From assembly GCA_021772635.1 (NCBI GenBank), contig JAJFLP010000098.1, forward strand, positions 1-44,361: a stretch of 44,361 bases of DNA, given 5' to 3'. The notes beneath the pieces are model-generated. The model worked only from the letters and a program-made list of their open reading frames with translations, was not told the DNA's origin and searched no databases. This document shows, piece by piece, positions 24,683 through 33,300 of this stretch. Made by a program: the position numbers and the translations under genes. How positions within the stretch are numbered: position 1 is the stretch's first letter; every line of letters starts with the position of its first letter. The stretch is from Verrucomicrobiota bacterium. Its GTDB lineage: Bacteria; Verrucomicrobiota; Lentisphaeria; JABSQK01; JAJFLO01.

Positions 24683-25072
24683 TCAAGCCAAAACTACTTT
24701 GATTGCCTCGATATTCCGTCCACTTTTCGCTAACGAGCGATCAAACGTGTAAAATTCATCTGCATTCGTACTCGAAGCCAAGTGAAGGGCATCGGCAAAG
24801 TCAAGTCCGTTCTCATGCCACGAAATTGCCTGGGCAACAACCGATGAATCTTCAACGGTAGCGTTCGGAAGCCCAAGGAGATTCGTAAAAGCTTCATTTA
24901 TTTTCACCGGTTCTATTTCATATCCATGTCTTAGCACCCATTCCGTTTCCAAAAGCACCGTTTTGGAAATGAATACTTCGCCTCTCTCCATAATCGCTAC
25001 CGCACGATTAACTTGATCCGGATCATCTTCTGTAAGCAACCTGACTAGGATATTCGTATCAACCGCGATCAT
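24683..25072 (-). CDS. vapC: VapC-type PIN-domain ribonuclease toxin
   Basis: Start taken at ATG 25072 (MIAVDTNILVRLLTEDDPDQ) rather than the longer frame from 25117, because the PIN fold starts here and the overlap with the antitoxin is then 14 nt. About 129 residues, normal for VapC. All four acidic positions of the Mg-dependent active site are seen: VDTN, LLETEWVLRHGY, LDFADALHL and FYTFDRSLAK. It should cleave RNA unless bound by its antitoxin. It appears intact, unlike the two other vapC copies in the window. Confidence 0.9.
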   Translation of the reverse strand: MIAVDTNILVRLLTEDDPDQVNRAVAIMERGEVFISKTVLLETEWVLRHGYEIEPVKINEAFTNLLGLPNATVEDSSVVAQAISWHENGLDFADALHLASSTNADEFYTFDRSLAKSGRNIEAIKVVLA

Positions 25073-25319
25073 TTCCGTCCTTAACTCCCTTTGCAATAGC
25101 GGCATCCATTTCCTCAAGCGACTTTCTGGGACCGTTATATCCGGTGCAACCGACGACCTCTCCGATTTTCGTGCGCTTAAATGTCTTGATCGGTTTCAAT
25201 AATATTCCTTCGTCCGTTTCTTTGACCCGAAACTCAAGACCTGATTTCCATCCACGGGCAACACGGATTGGCATTGGTATAACGATTTGGCCTTTATTAG
25301 ATAAACGCGTTTTTTGCAT
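25059..25319 (-). CDS. vapB: AbrB/SpoVT-type antitoxin of the VapC pair
   Basis: 86 residues: MQKTRLSNKGQIVIPMPIRV, ARGWKSGLEFRVKETDEGILLKP, the swapped-hairpin AbrB DNA-binding fold, followed by a basic stretch and a C-terminal helix (KSLEEMDAAIAKGV) for binding the toxin. A good SD (ggagaggg) lies 5 nt before the ATG. It overlaps vapC by 14 nt. Such antitoxins usually repress their own operon. Confidence 0.9.
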   Translation of the reverse strand: MQKTRLSNKGQIVIPMPIRVARGWKSGLEFRVKETDEGILLKPIKTFKRTKIGEVVGCTGYNGPRKSLEEMDAAIAKGVKDGNDRG

Positions 25320-25634
25320 AATTCCCTCTCCATTAGAGACTGCAAGCCAGTTGTGGTCGGCATGGGTTGTGCTCTTGCGTTGGGCACTACTGGGGTCAGG
25401 CCTATTTTTTGATATTCGGAGGGAAAGAATACCAAAAACTTAGTACCGACCCCGAGGCGAGCATTAAGCATGCCGAACACTACTGACTGCGAGCAGTTGA
25501 ATTTTCGACCCCGCGCACGCAAGGATCTGACTGAAGTTAACAGAGGATAAGTAAGAAACAAGTAAGATTAAGATGTTTTCTGCCTGGCGAAAAAAAATAC
25601 GGGTATCACACAGAGACTCAAAGCACACGGAGAG
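25320..25634. other. Repeat-bearing spacer between toxin-antitoxin modules
   Basis: No gene. 25378-25450 contains a ggggtcaggcctatttttt / aaaaacttagtaccgacccc imperfect hairpin of the REP-like class. 25484-25505 is a palindromic-family copy (gactgcgagcagttgaattt). 25591-25634 is direct repeat R2 (gggtatcacacagagactca then aagcacacggagag), touching the end of the AbiEii-type gene. Confidence 0.7.
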
Positions 25635-26399
25635 TTAGAATCTCTTAAGCCTTTTAACCACTTCACCCAACACAGGCGGGGAAACATTCTCCAGGTAAGC
25701 CTGCAGGTTCTGGATCAGTTTCTTTTTAAATTCAGTGATTTGTGAAAATATTTCTTTGGGAGATGGAATCTGACCAATCGCAAAGTTGCATGCATCCTGC
25801 CGCAACTCGGTGTTAGATATATTGAATAAAAGGAACTCCGCGTCCATTCCAGCATCGACTTCCGAACCTAATTCTATTAATTCGCCGATACTGGTTTGAT
25901 TGAACTCGTCCAATAACCAAATTAAATCGTACAAGTCCTTCTCGCCGCAGCGGGAAAGAAGCGCTGCCGCCTTTGTTTTCAATAGCGTTGGTAAATCCGC
26001 GACCACGATATTGCCTTTGGCCATGTGAAAATCACCAACGACAAAAAGATTTTCGTCGAGGACAATATCGACGGTGAAACGATGCCCGTCTAACGCCGAG
26101 ACGGCGTTGAAGTATTGGTTCGAATTCTGGATTTCGACTATTTCCGCACCGATTCGCGTCAGTGACTTGACAGCAAGGCGGGTCGCCTTGAAACTCCCAT
26201 CGTCTTTTACGAATAGGTCCAGGTCATCGGACCGACGGTGCCCGGCATAAAATCCGCTTAACGCAGTCCCTCCAACAAGCATGCAACCCGATATTCCCTG
26301 GGAAAAAACATGGTGGAGAGCATCAAGAAGTGGCGCCGGTAATACCCGACGGCTTAAATCCGAATCGGGTTTTCTCGCAGCTGTATTATTTTCTCGCAT
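25635..26399 (-). CDS. AbiEii/AbiGii-type nucleotidyltransferase toxin
   Basis: 254 residues. The nucleotidyltransferase signature MLVGGTALSGFYAGHRRSDDLDLF (GG-x-x-LS, then D-D-L-D-L) and a later acidic DIVLDENL match the AbiEii family of type IV toxins, which transfer nucleotides to a cellular target such as tRNA and act in phage defence or growth control. K-x-x-A-x-x-x-R and DLYDLIWLL, the family's second conserved part, are present. Length is normal to slightly short. Its start lies 46 nt inside the upstream XRE gene, indicating tight coupling. The 3' end (about 25640-25655) abuts repeat R2. Confidence 0.85.
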   Translation of the reverse strand: MRENNTAARKPDSDLSRRVLPAPLLDALHHVFSQGISGCMLVGGTALSGFYAGHRRSDDLDLFVKDDGSFKATRLAVKSLTRIGAEIVEIQNSNQYFNAVSALDGHRFTVDIVLDENLFVVGDFHMAKGNIVVADLPTLLKTKAAALLSRCGEKDLYDLIWLLDEFNQTSIGELIELGSEVDAGMDAEFLLFNISNTELRQDACNFAIGQIPSPKEIFSQITEFKKKLIQNLQAYLENVSPPVLGEVVKRLKRF

Positions 26400-26824
26400 A
26401 TCTTCCGTTTCGATGGATGAATGAACCGCGAGTAGCCTGGAAACTCACGCCAAATTCGGTTGCCCAGAACCGCGGCGGAACGGTACATTCCGTATACTTG
26501 CACAAGTCGACCGATAGCACGCTGATTGCCTTGGACCAATGCAAGAAAAAAAGACGTTACATCTTTGAACTGATGATCCCAATTGAACATCGTTTCGAAT
26601 CGGCCAGTTTGCGTCAACCCCGGGATAGGAGTTAGCAGCTCTTCGCTGCTTATATTAAGGGCGCCGCAAAGCTTGGAGAAATTGGACACCATAAGATCGA
26701 TGAAGTCGTTGTCCGACTTAAACCACAGCGACACCGCCTGCCTGGAGACGCCCGACATGCGTGCGATATCCGACTGAGTCAGCGACCTTTTTTCCATGAT
26801 TAATTCCAGGTTTTTGCGATACAT
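26354..26824 (-). CDS. XRE-family helix-turn-helix regulator/antitoxin
   Basis: 156 residues. The HTH is clear: LIMEKRSLTQSDIARMSGVSRQAVSLWFKSD at about 8-40. The C-terminal half (NWDHQFKDVTSFFLALVQGN, IWREFPGYSRF) is not a family I can name; it may bind the partner. Instead of the winged-helix AbiEi usually found with AbiEii, this pair has an XRE protein, an arrangement also known for nucleotidyltransferase toxins. It probably represses the palindromic operator just upstream. An alternative start is the Met at 26797. Confidence 0.85.
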   Translation of the reverse strand: MYRKNLELIMEKRSLTQSDIARMSGVSRQAVSLWFKSDNDFIDLMVSNFSKLCGALNISSEELLTPIPGLTQTGRFETMFNWDHQFKDVTSFFLALVQGNQRAIGRLVQVYGMYRSAAVLGNRIWREFPGYSRFIHPSKRKICEKIIQLRENPIRI

Positions 26825-26832
26825 AATGCCAT

Positions 26833-26874
26833 ATGATAGACTGAACCTTTACGATGTCAAGTTTAATTGACATC
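26833..26874 (-). promoter_or_regulatory. Promoter and palindromic operator of the XRE/AbiEii operon
   Basis: On the minus strand a -35 box TTGACA (26860-26855) and a -10 box TATCAT (26838-26833) are 16 bp apart. The -35 box is part of a perfect 8-bp inverted repeat, gatgtcaa-gtttaa-ttgacatc (26853-26874). A repressor bound there would block the -35. Transcription would begin within a few bases of the ATG at 26824, so the message is nearly leaderless. Confidence 0.6.
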
Positions 26875-26900
26875 TAGAATCCCAAAAAAGTCTCCGTTCG

Positions 26901-26964
26901 AAAAAATATAGGCATCACACGGATACTCAAAGCGCACGGAGAATTAGAATCTCTTAAGGCTTTT
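26901..26964. repeat. Direct repeat R3 with a copy of the AbiEii gene end
   Basis: aggcatcacacggatactca and agcgcacggagaa match R1 and R2. The following ttagaatctcttaaggcttt repeats the sequence that ends the AbiEii-type gene at about 25635-25656. The duplication therefore includes the last codons of that gene. Confidence 0.75.
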
Positions 26965-26985
26965 ATGATCGAGATCAGTCTTGGT

Positions 26986-27312
26986 GACGCATGCGACTAC
27001 TCCACCGATACAGGCAGGTCGATGGCCTCTGTTATATTCGTTGTCCTTTTTCGAGTCGACTCTCTCTGCGCCCTGCCAGATCCATGAAACGATTCTCCCA
27101 AATCCTGACGAATCTGGTCATATAACCGCTTTCTGCGGTACTTGGGAATAAATGTCACATGATATTTGCACTCCCACTTCGTGTGCGATAAGCTTCCGTA
27201 ATCCATTGGAGTCTCCTTTCCTTTGAGCTGCGAGCGGCTCACGGATTGGAGGTTCCTCTAAAATCCCGAAACTGTCGCAATTTTTGAGTCCTCCGGCACA
27301 GCCGGGGTTTTA
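26986..27312 (-). mobile_element. tnpA: IS200/IS605-type element remnant (left end plus truncated tnpA)
   Basis: A tnpA gene begins at ATG 27206 after a strong SD (aaaggag). It reads MDYGSLSHTKWECKYHVTFI and PKYRRKRLYDQIRQDLGESF, the first part of the Y1 HUH transposase, then loses homology at about residue 45; the second His of the HUH pair, the catalytic Tyr and the right end are gone. Upstream, ccccggctgtgccggagg (27283-27306, minus) is a hairpin of the kind found at IS200 left ends. A stop is reached at 26997. The element cannot move by itself. Confidence 0.8.
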
Positions 27313-27320
27313 CCATTAAA

Positions 27321-29522
27321 ATGACGCAACACACAATAAAAATTGAAACCGAGCTGAGCCGGGACCTGGGACTTGTGTCGGCGTTGGCGATCGGTGTCGG
27401 GACGATGGTAGCGGCGGGTATTTTCACCTTGTCCGGACTGGCGATTCGTAACGTCGGGTCGGCTGCAATTCTTTCTTTTCTGCTAGCCGCGATCGTGGCA
27501 ACGTTCACTGCCCTCACCTACTGCGAGTTCGTATCGATCTACCCGGAATCCGGTGAGGGATACCTATACGCACGCAAGACCTTCGCCCCGCCGATTGCGT
27601 ACTTCGTAGGATGGTCGCTGTTCCTTGGGTACACGTCCTCATGCGCATTCTATATTGCAAGCCTATCGAGTTACTTCAATGAATTCATATGGCACTCCCC
27701 GATCACGGGACTTTCGGGTCTATCGGCCCTCGTCTGCCTAACACTTCTAAATATCAAAGGGACGAAAGAAAGCGGTCGTTTTCAAGTGGTGGTGACAATT
27801 GGGAAAGTCATACTCCTGTTCTGGTTCGTTGCGGGCGGTATATCAAGCGTGAATACGGCCGACATCATCAGTCGATTCAGCACCGACGTAGTCAAAATCG
27901 GGGGTACGGCGGCGATGGTATTTATCACGTTCTTCGGGTTCTCCGCCATCGCTGCCTCGGCCGGCGAAGTAAAGAATCCGGTAAAGACGATACCGCGCGC
28001 CATTTTCATATCGATGGGTATCGTCACGATCCTGTACACACTTGTCGTCCTGGTTATTATCGCCGCTGGATTAACGGAATACACCGAAGCGGCGATGGGA
28101 ACAGCGGCCCGCCGTTTTCTCGGCCCTGCTGGTGGTATGGTGATCGTTGCAGGGGCGTTATTCTCGATGATTTCCGCGTCAAACGCATCAATCATGGCCG
28201 GCTCACGGATTACCCTGGCGATGAGTCGACTGGGCCATTTCCCGAAAGAATTCGGCACCGTAAATCCCAGAACGCGGACTCCGATCATTTCGACGTTGCT
28301 CGTCGGTGGAACGATTTCGATATTCTCCGTCAGTCTGCGGTTGGAGGACCTTGCACACTTTGCCGATACTGTCCTTTTGTTGTCATTGGTAACTGTAAAC
28401 GCCGCACTGATCTATCATCGTCGTAAGTTCCCGGATATTGAGCGTCCGTTCCGGGTCGCGCTTGTCCCTTTGTTACCGGCGCTCGGGATTATTGCAAATC
28501 TGTATTTACTTTCCCAAATCTTTCACCATCCCCTCCCGGTCATCTTAGCGTCCTGTGCGTTATTACTTGGAATGATCGGTTTTACGGCATGGAAAGGGGT
28601 TCAAGCGGAGGAACAGGTCATTCCCGGGCCATCCTCTCATGTTGCGCTTGGCCGATACGCGACCAGCGAAGGACGGTTTAAAATTCTCGTACCGCTCGCT
28701 AACCCCGCAAATGTTACACAGTTGATCGCATTGGCAGCTGCAATCGCCAAAGATCGCGAAGGTGAAATCATCGCACTCCGGGTCGCCGTCGTACCCGAGC
28801 AGATGCCATACGCCCCGCAGACATCGTATCTGGACAGTGAGAGTGAAGTCCTTGAACTTGCGCATAATGAAGCACAGAAGCATGGCGTACCAATTACGTC
28901 ACTCGTCCGCGTGGGACACCATCCGGGGCGTGCTATTCTGGAAACTTCACGGGAGCGGCGGTGCGACCTGATAATCCTTGGATGGAAGGGGTATACAACA
29001 ACCGCAGAGAAACTTCTTGGAGAGATGACGGAAACGGTTATTACGAACGCCCGGACCGATATCATGCTGGTCAAGTTAACCGGTGCCGAGTCTTTTGCGG
29101 ATATTCTTCTGCCGACTGCCGGGGGAAAACACGCCCGGCGCGCCGAGGAATACGCGTCTTCCATTGTCCGCTTTAATACGGGTGTACTCGGGATCTGTTC
29201 GGTGGGGTCAACCGATTCCACCGAAAAGGAGGTCGATCAGATTTCAAATCGCCTGGATGAAGTCGAGGCCCGAATGCTTGAAGGCAAAGATCTGGATATC
29301 AAAAAGACGATTATCTACAACGACTCTGTTGTTCAGGGACTCATCGACGAAGCGCAAAATTATGATGCATTGATGGTCGGAGCTACGGGAAAAAGTTTTC
29401 GTCCGAAAGTGCTGTTTGGAACAATTCCGGAAAATATTGCGAAACACTCAGATCGCCCGGTTATCGTTGTAAAACATTATCAACCGGTAAAGGCGTTAAT
29501 CAGGAGACTACTGGAAGATTAG
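27321..29522 (+). CDS. APC-superfamily amino-acid/polyamine permease fused to two Usp domains
   Basis: 733 residues. Residues about 12-430 form the transporter with about 12 membrane helices, starting LGLVSALAIGVGTMVAAGIF and containing FFGFSAIAASAGEVKNPVKTIPRAIF, both standard APC signatures. Then come two universal-stress-protein domains: about 450-588 (FKILVPLANPANV, GHHPGRAILETS, LIILGWKGYT) and about 590-720 (ADILLPTAGGKHARRAEEYA, LMVGATGKSF, DRPVIVVKHY). The first domain keeps a G-rich nucleotide-type loop (GWKGYT); the second is more degenerate. Usp domains may gate uptake by nucleotide state (inference). The substrate is not predictable. The gene starts 9 bp after the IS200 remnant hairpin, which has become its leader. 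Confidence 0.92.
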   Translation: MTQHTIKIETELSRDLGLVSALAIGVGTMVAAGIFTLSGLAIRNVGSAAILSFLLAAIVATFTALTYCEFVSIYPESGEGYLYARKTFAPPIAYFVGWSLFLGYTSSCAFYIASLSSYFNEFIWHSPITGLSGLSALVCLTLLNIKGTKESGRFQVVVTIGKVILLFWFVAGGISSVNTADIISRFSTDVVKIGGTAAMVFITFFGFSAIAASAGEVKNPVKTIPRAIFISMGIVTILYTLVVLVIIAAGLTEYTEAAMGTAARRFLGPAGGMVIVAGALFSMISASNASIMAGSRITLAMSRLGHFPKEFGTVNPRTRTPIISTLLVGGTISIFSVSLRLEDLAHFADTVLLLSLVTVNAALIYHRRKFPDIERPFRVALVPLLPALGIIANLYLLSQIFHHPLPVILASCALLLGMIGFTAWKGVQAEEQVIPGPSSHVALGRYATSEGRFKILVPLANPANVTQLIALAAAIAKDREGEIIALRVAVVPEQMPYAPQTSYLDSESEVLELAHNEAQKHGVPITSLVRVGHHPGRAILETSRERRCDLIILGWKGYTTTAEKLLGEMTETVITNARTDIMLVKLTGAESFADILLPTAGGKHARRAEEYASSIVRFNTGVLGICSVGSTDSTEKEVDQISNRLDEVEARMLEGKDLDIKKTIIYNDSVVQGLIDEAQNYDALMVGATGKSFRPKVLFGTIPENIAKHSDRPVIVVKHYQPVKALIRRLLED

Positions 29523-30394
29523 TACGGGCGCTTTATAGATTGAAAGCATTTACAACGGTCCGCACGAGCGGACTCCGCTAATGCGGAGAGGAAAGACGGG
29601 GTGGAAAGTTTCTACGTCGCCGCTGAGGACAGCGCTCCGCATGAGCGCGAGTCCAGACCTTCCACATTAAAAACAGCCTCAAAACCGGTTTAAGTTTCAG
29701 AAGGAGCGTCGACCGACGCGCTTTCTGCTCTACAGCAGAATTAATGCAAAAGGAAACTCAGGTTCCGGCACGCTGAAGCGTGAACTCCAACGGGGACCTT
29801 GCAACACTAATCTTTTGGTATGCGAGTAGCGCCCGTTGGAGTTCACACTTTAGTGTGTCAAAATGACCAAGTTTCGTACGAGCCCACCAGTGGGTTTCCT
29901 TTTTAACCCACATTTTATCCGTCTTCGTTCGGGTAACTACGACGGGACAGGTGCAATACGAAACGGGCTCTCAATGTCGAAGATTTCCGCCAAATTTCAG
30001 AGGAGCAACGAACCGGCCCGCGGCGGCGGGCCTGTTAGTACAAAAGGAAACTTTGATCATGTGAATGTAGGAGGCTGCTCCCGCAGGCGATAACGATTAT
30101 TTTGGAACGATACCAAAATAAATAAGATCGCCAGCGGGAGCTTCCTCCTACATTAAAAACAGCCTCAAACCGGTTTAAGTTTCAAGGAGCAATCGACCAG
30201 GCCGTACCGCCCCGGTTAACATAACAGGCCACTTGGATTAAGACACGCTGAAGTGTGAACTCCAACATGCGCTTCGCCCGTGTAATCTGGAGTTCTGCTT
30301 GACAACAGAATCATTACATAACGAAACTTTTCATTTCGGTCTCGTCGTAAAATTCCGCAAGTTTTACAGGAGTGAGAAAACGCTGAATAAAGGG
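29523..30394. other. Repeat-built intergenic region downstream of the permease
   Basis: About 870 bp between convergent genes with no gene. It holds the tccgcacgagcgga near-palindrome (about 29558-29573). A 44-bp direct repeat occurs at 29663-29706 and 30150-30190 (cattaaaaacagcctcaaa core). The MITE-like copy 2 lies at 29769-29857. A block with aacccacNNNtgggttt words (29880-29912) is followed by gcaatacgaaacgggctc (about 29953-29971, again at 34893-34912). Last are the inverted counterpart of 2901-2941 (about 30203-30243) and a decayed MITE end (30244-30297). Confidence 0.75.
29769..29857 (-). repeat. MITE-like element, copy 2
   Basis: It is the reverse complement of 2809-2900 with only a few differences, including a 3-bp length change in the core. 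Left end cacgctgaagcgtg plus aactccaacgggg; right end cccgttggagttcacacttt plus agtgtg. Both terminal hairpins are intact. Confidence 0.85.
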
Positions 30395-33300
30395 TCATCG
30401 AAACTCGATCAACGCGCTCGCTTTCAGATAGACCCAATAGCCGGACAATAACCTCATTGTCCTACCCGCCGGTGACAGCGCTGAATTCTCATACCCCCAC
30501 AGGTTCCCCACCAACGCCTCATTCACAACGACGAAATCATCGGACAGCGCCCCGATAAGATTCCAACCCGCAGTAAGCGTTCTATCCTCAGATGTAACCA
30601 CGTCACCGGGAAGATCGACCAATCTCTCCGCGTCTTCAAACACCCAGTATCCGAACGTCGGCTTCAAAGTTGAATGCCCGGCAGTCCCCGCTGAAACAGG
30701 GATAAATCGCGTCCCTTCCCACCGCCAAACTACCCCCAGCACCGATCCGCCAAGTTGAGTTTCAAGGGAAAACTGAGCGGCAACCTGCCGCGGGGCAGAA
30801 ATGAGATTCCACCCAGGCAATAACCTTAGAGTCGGTCTCAGGTAATTTGTCTCTCCCGCATCAAGCACACCGTTTAGGTTCACATCCTCCGCATTATCAA
30901 TCAACCCATCATTATCACTGTCTGTGTCCAGTCCGGCAACATTCCCGTCCCTATCGCCGTCGAAGATTCCCTCCAACTCCTCCGCAGTCTCCTCCAATTC
31001 GTTGAGAATACCGTCGCCGTCCGCATCCTCATCCCCATCCAGAGTCCCGTTACCATCACTATCCGGCAATACGGGATTCGTCCCAATCGCCACTTCGTAA
31101 AAATCTGAGAGGCCGTCATCATCGGTGTCCGGGTCGGACGGATCGCTTCCTGCCATGAATTCGCTTATATTCGTCAACATATCCCCGTCGGGATCCTCGA
31201 GGTCATCGCTACAGTCATCAAGCGACAACCCGTTCTCTATCTCCCACCAGTCCGGCATACCGTCACCATCCTGATCTGACGGATCCGACGGGCCGGAGAA
31301 AAAAGTTGCCGTACCGACTAATGACGCTGCAGCCTCAAAGTCCAGACGTCGCGTAAAATCTTCTGCGCCCCGCGGCTGTCGATAAGGCGGTGCGTTGACA
31401 CTTTGCTGCCCATCGTTGAATCGGTAATACGCAACGAGTCCGGCCTCGGTACCAGTTAGTATTTTGTTGTGTAAACTGAATACCTCATCGGCATCCAACG
31501 CGCGATTCCAGATTTTCACTTCATCAATTACGCCTGTGAATCCGCGCCCGAGAACAACCTTACTGCTCGGGTCCGTGACGGGAGGATCCCCGTCGGTCAC
31601 ATCGCCCGCGCCGAGAACCGTTCCGGGCAATTGCCCATTGATATAGATATCCAGTTCTTCCAACGCAAGGTCCAGCGTGGCAGTTATATGGACCCACTGA
31701 TTCAAACCGAATGTCTCCAGTGTCTCCGTGCTGACAAGTTCGGTTGAACCTTCTACGTATGCAATCCGGGGCGCGCCTGCAGAAGTAACCTCCAGTTTGT
31801 AGTTGTCCCCTTTCTCCACAAGGACTCCCCACTCCACCGCTTTCACCCACAGCATGATCGTAAAGTCCCCCAGCTCAAGATCGGCGCGTGACGGGACTTC
31901 TGCAGTATCGGCTGCATTGTTCAGTTGCAGGTGAAAAAAGTTCTGCGGATCCAAGCTATCATTCGGATCTGTCTCTGCCGTAAGCTCATCCGAATCACTG
32001 GAATCATCATCGTCAGTGTCAAAATTGAACGGATCAGTCAGCGCCCCGAATTCCATGACATTCGTTAACCCGTCGCTGTCAGGGTCGACCGACGCATCGT
32101 TTGGATCATCGCGATCGAGCCCGCGAAAAACCTCGAACCAATCCGCAATCCCATCGGAATCACTGTCGAGAGGCGTTGTCTCGGCCACAAAGGAAGCGGC
32201 CCCAGTCAGCCTGGCGGCGGAATCAAAATCCTGGGGTCGGGTGAAGTCATCCGCGCCGTTAGGGGTCTGATAAGGCCCTGACGCGACCGGCCATTGCCCA
32301 TCGTTAAAGGGAAAGTAAGCCGGAAGGTCGACTTCCTCAGGGCGGAGACGTTTGGTATACAATTGTGATATCTCTGCGGCTGACAACGCTCGACGCCAAA
32401 TCTGAAGCTCATCCACGCTCCCGACGAACCCGGCACCGAGAACGATAGAGCGCGAAGCATCGTGATTGGGAGGAATACCCTCGTCGATAGCACCTGCACT
32501 CACTGAAGCAGTTTCCTTAACGCCGTCCAGGAATATAGTCAGTGACTTAGAGGCTAGATTCAGGACGGCCGCGATATGCGTCCATTCGCCGGTTGCTACG
32601 GTAGTCGACGTCTCCCGCGCAACCTTTATTATCTCTACCTCGCCATCTGATTCATTGACTTTCGTGTATGTGAATTCCGCGCGCACTCGATTCGCAGCTG
32701 TGATCTTTACGTTAAAGTTCTCACCCTTCTCTACCAGCGAGCCGGTTCCCTGCGGAAACGCCCACAGCATGATGGTAAAACTGTCAAGTTCAAGATCTGG
32801 TCGGGACGCGATCGTAGCGGTATCATCGGCGCCGACGAAGTTCAAACTAAGCGCCTTAATCGGATCCAGAGCGCTGAGCGGGTCCGTCATCGTCGTCACC
32901 ACCTCATCGTAATCCGACAAAGTATCGTCATCGGTGTCGACGTCATCGAGTCTGGTGGCGTCGCCAATATCGTTTTCATTCGTTTTCGCTGAACCTGTAC
33001 CGGTGCCGTCGTCGATCACCGGCGGCTCACCGGCATCGCTGTTCCCCTTGTACTCCGCAATATTTGTCAGCAAATCACCATCCAGATCATCGCCGGCATC
33101 GTCCGTGTTCGGGTTCAAACCGATCGAATACTCAAGTCCATCATCTATTTCATCACCGTCGCTATCCCAGTTATTCGCTATGGTTTCGTCGCTGGTCACT
33201 TCAACCACTACGGCCGTGTTCGTCATCGCACCGTTATCAACACGAGGCGCCTGATTATTCGGTCCCTTATACTCCTGAAGATTCGAAACTCCATCGTTGT

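Noticed and set aside
24683..25117. Longer vapC start at 25117
   Set aside because: The extra 15 residues lie inside the antitoxin frame and precede the PIN fold; ATG 25072 fits family length.
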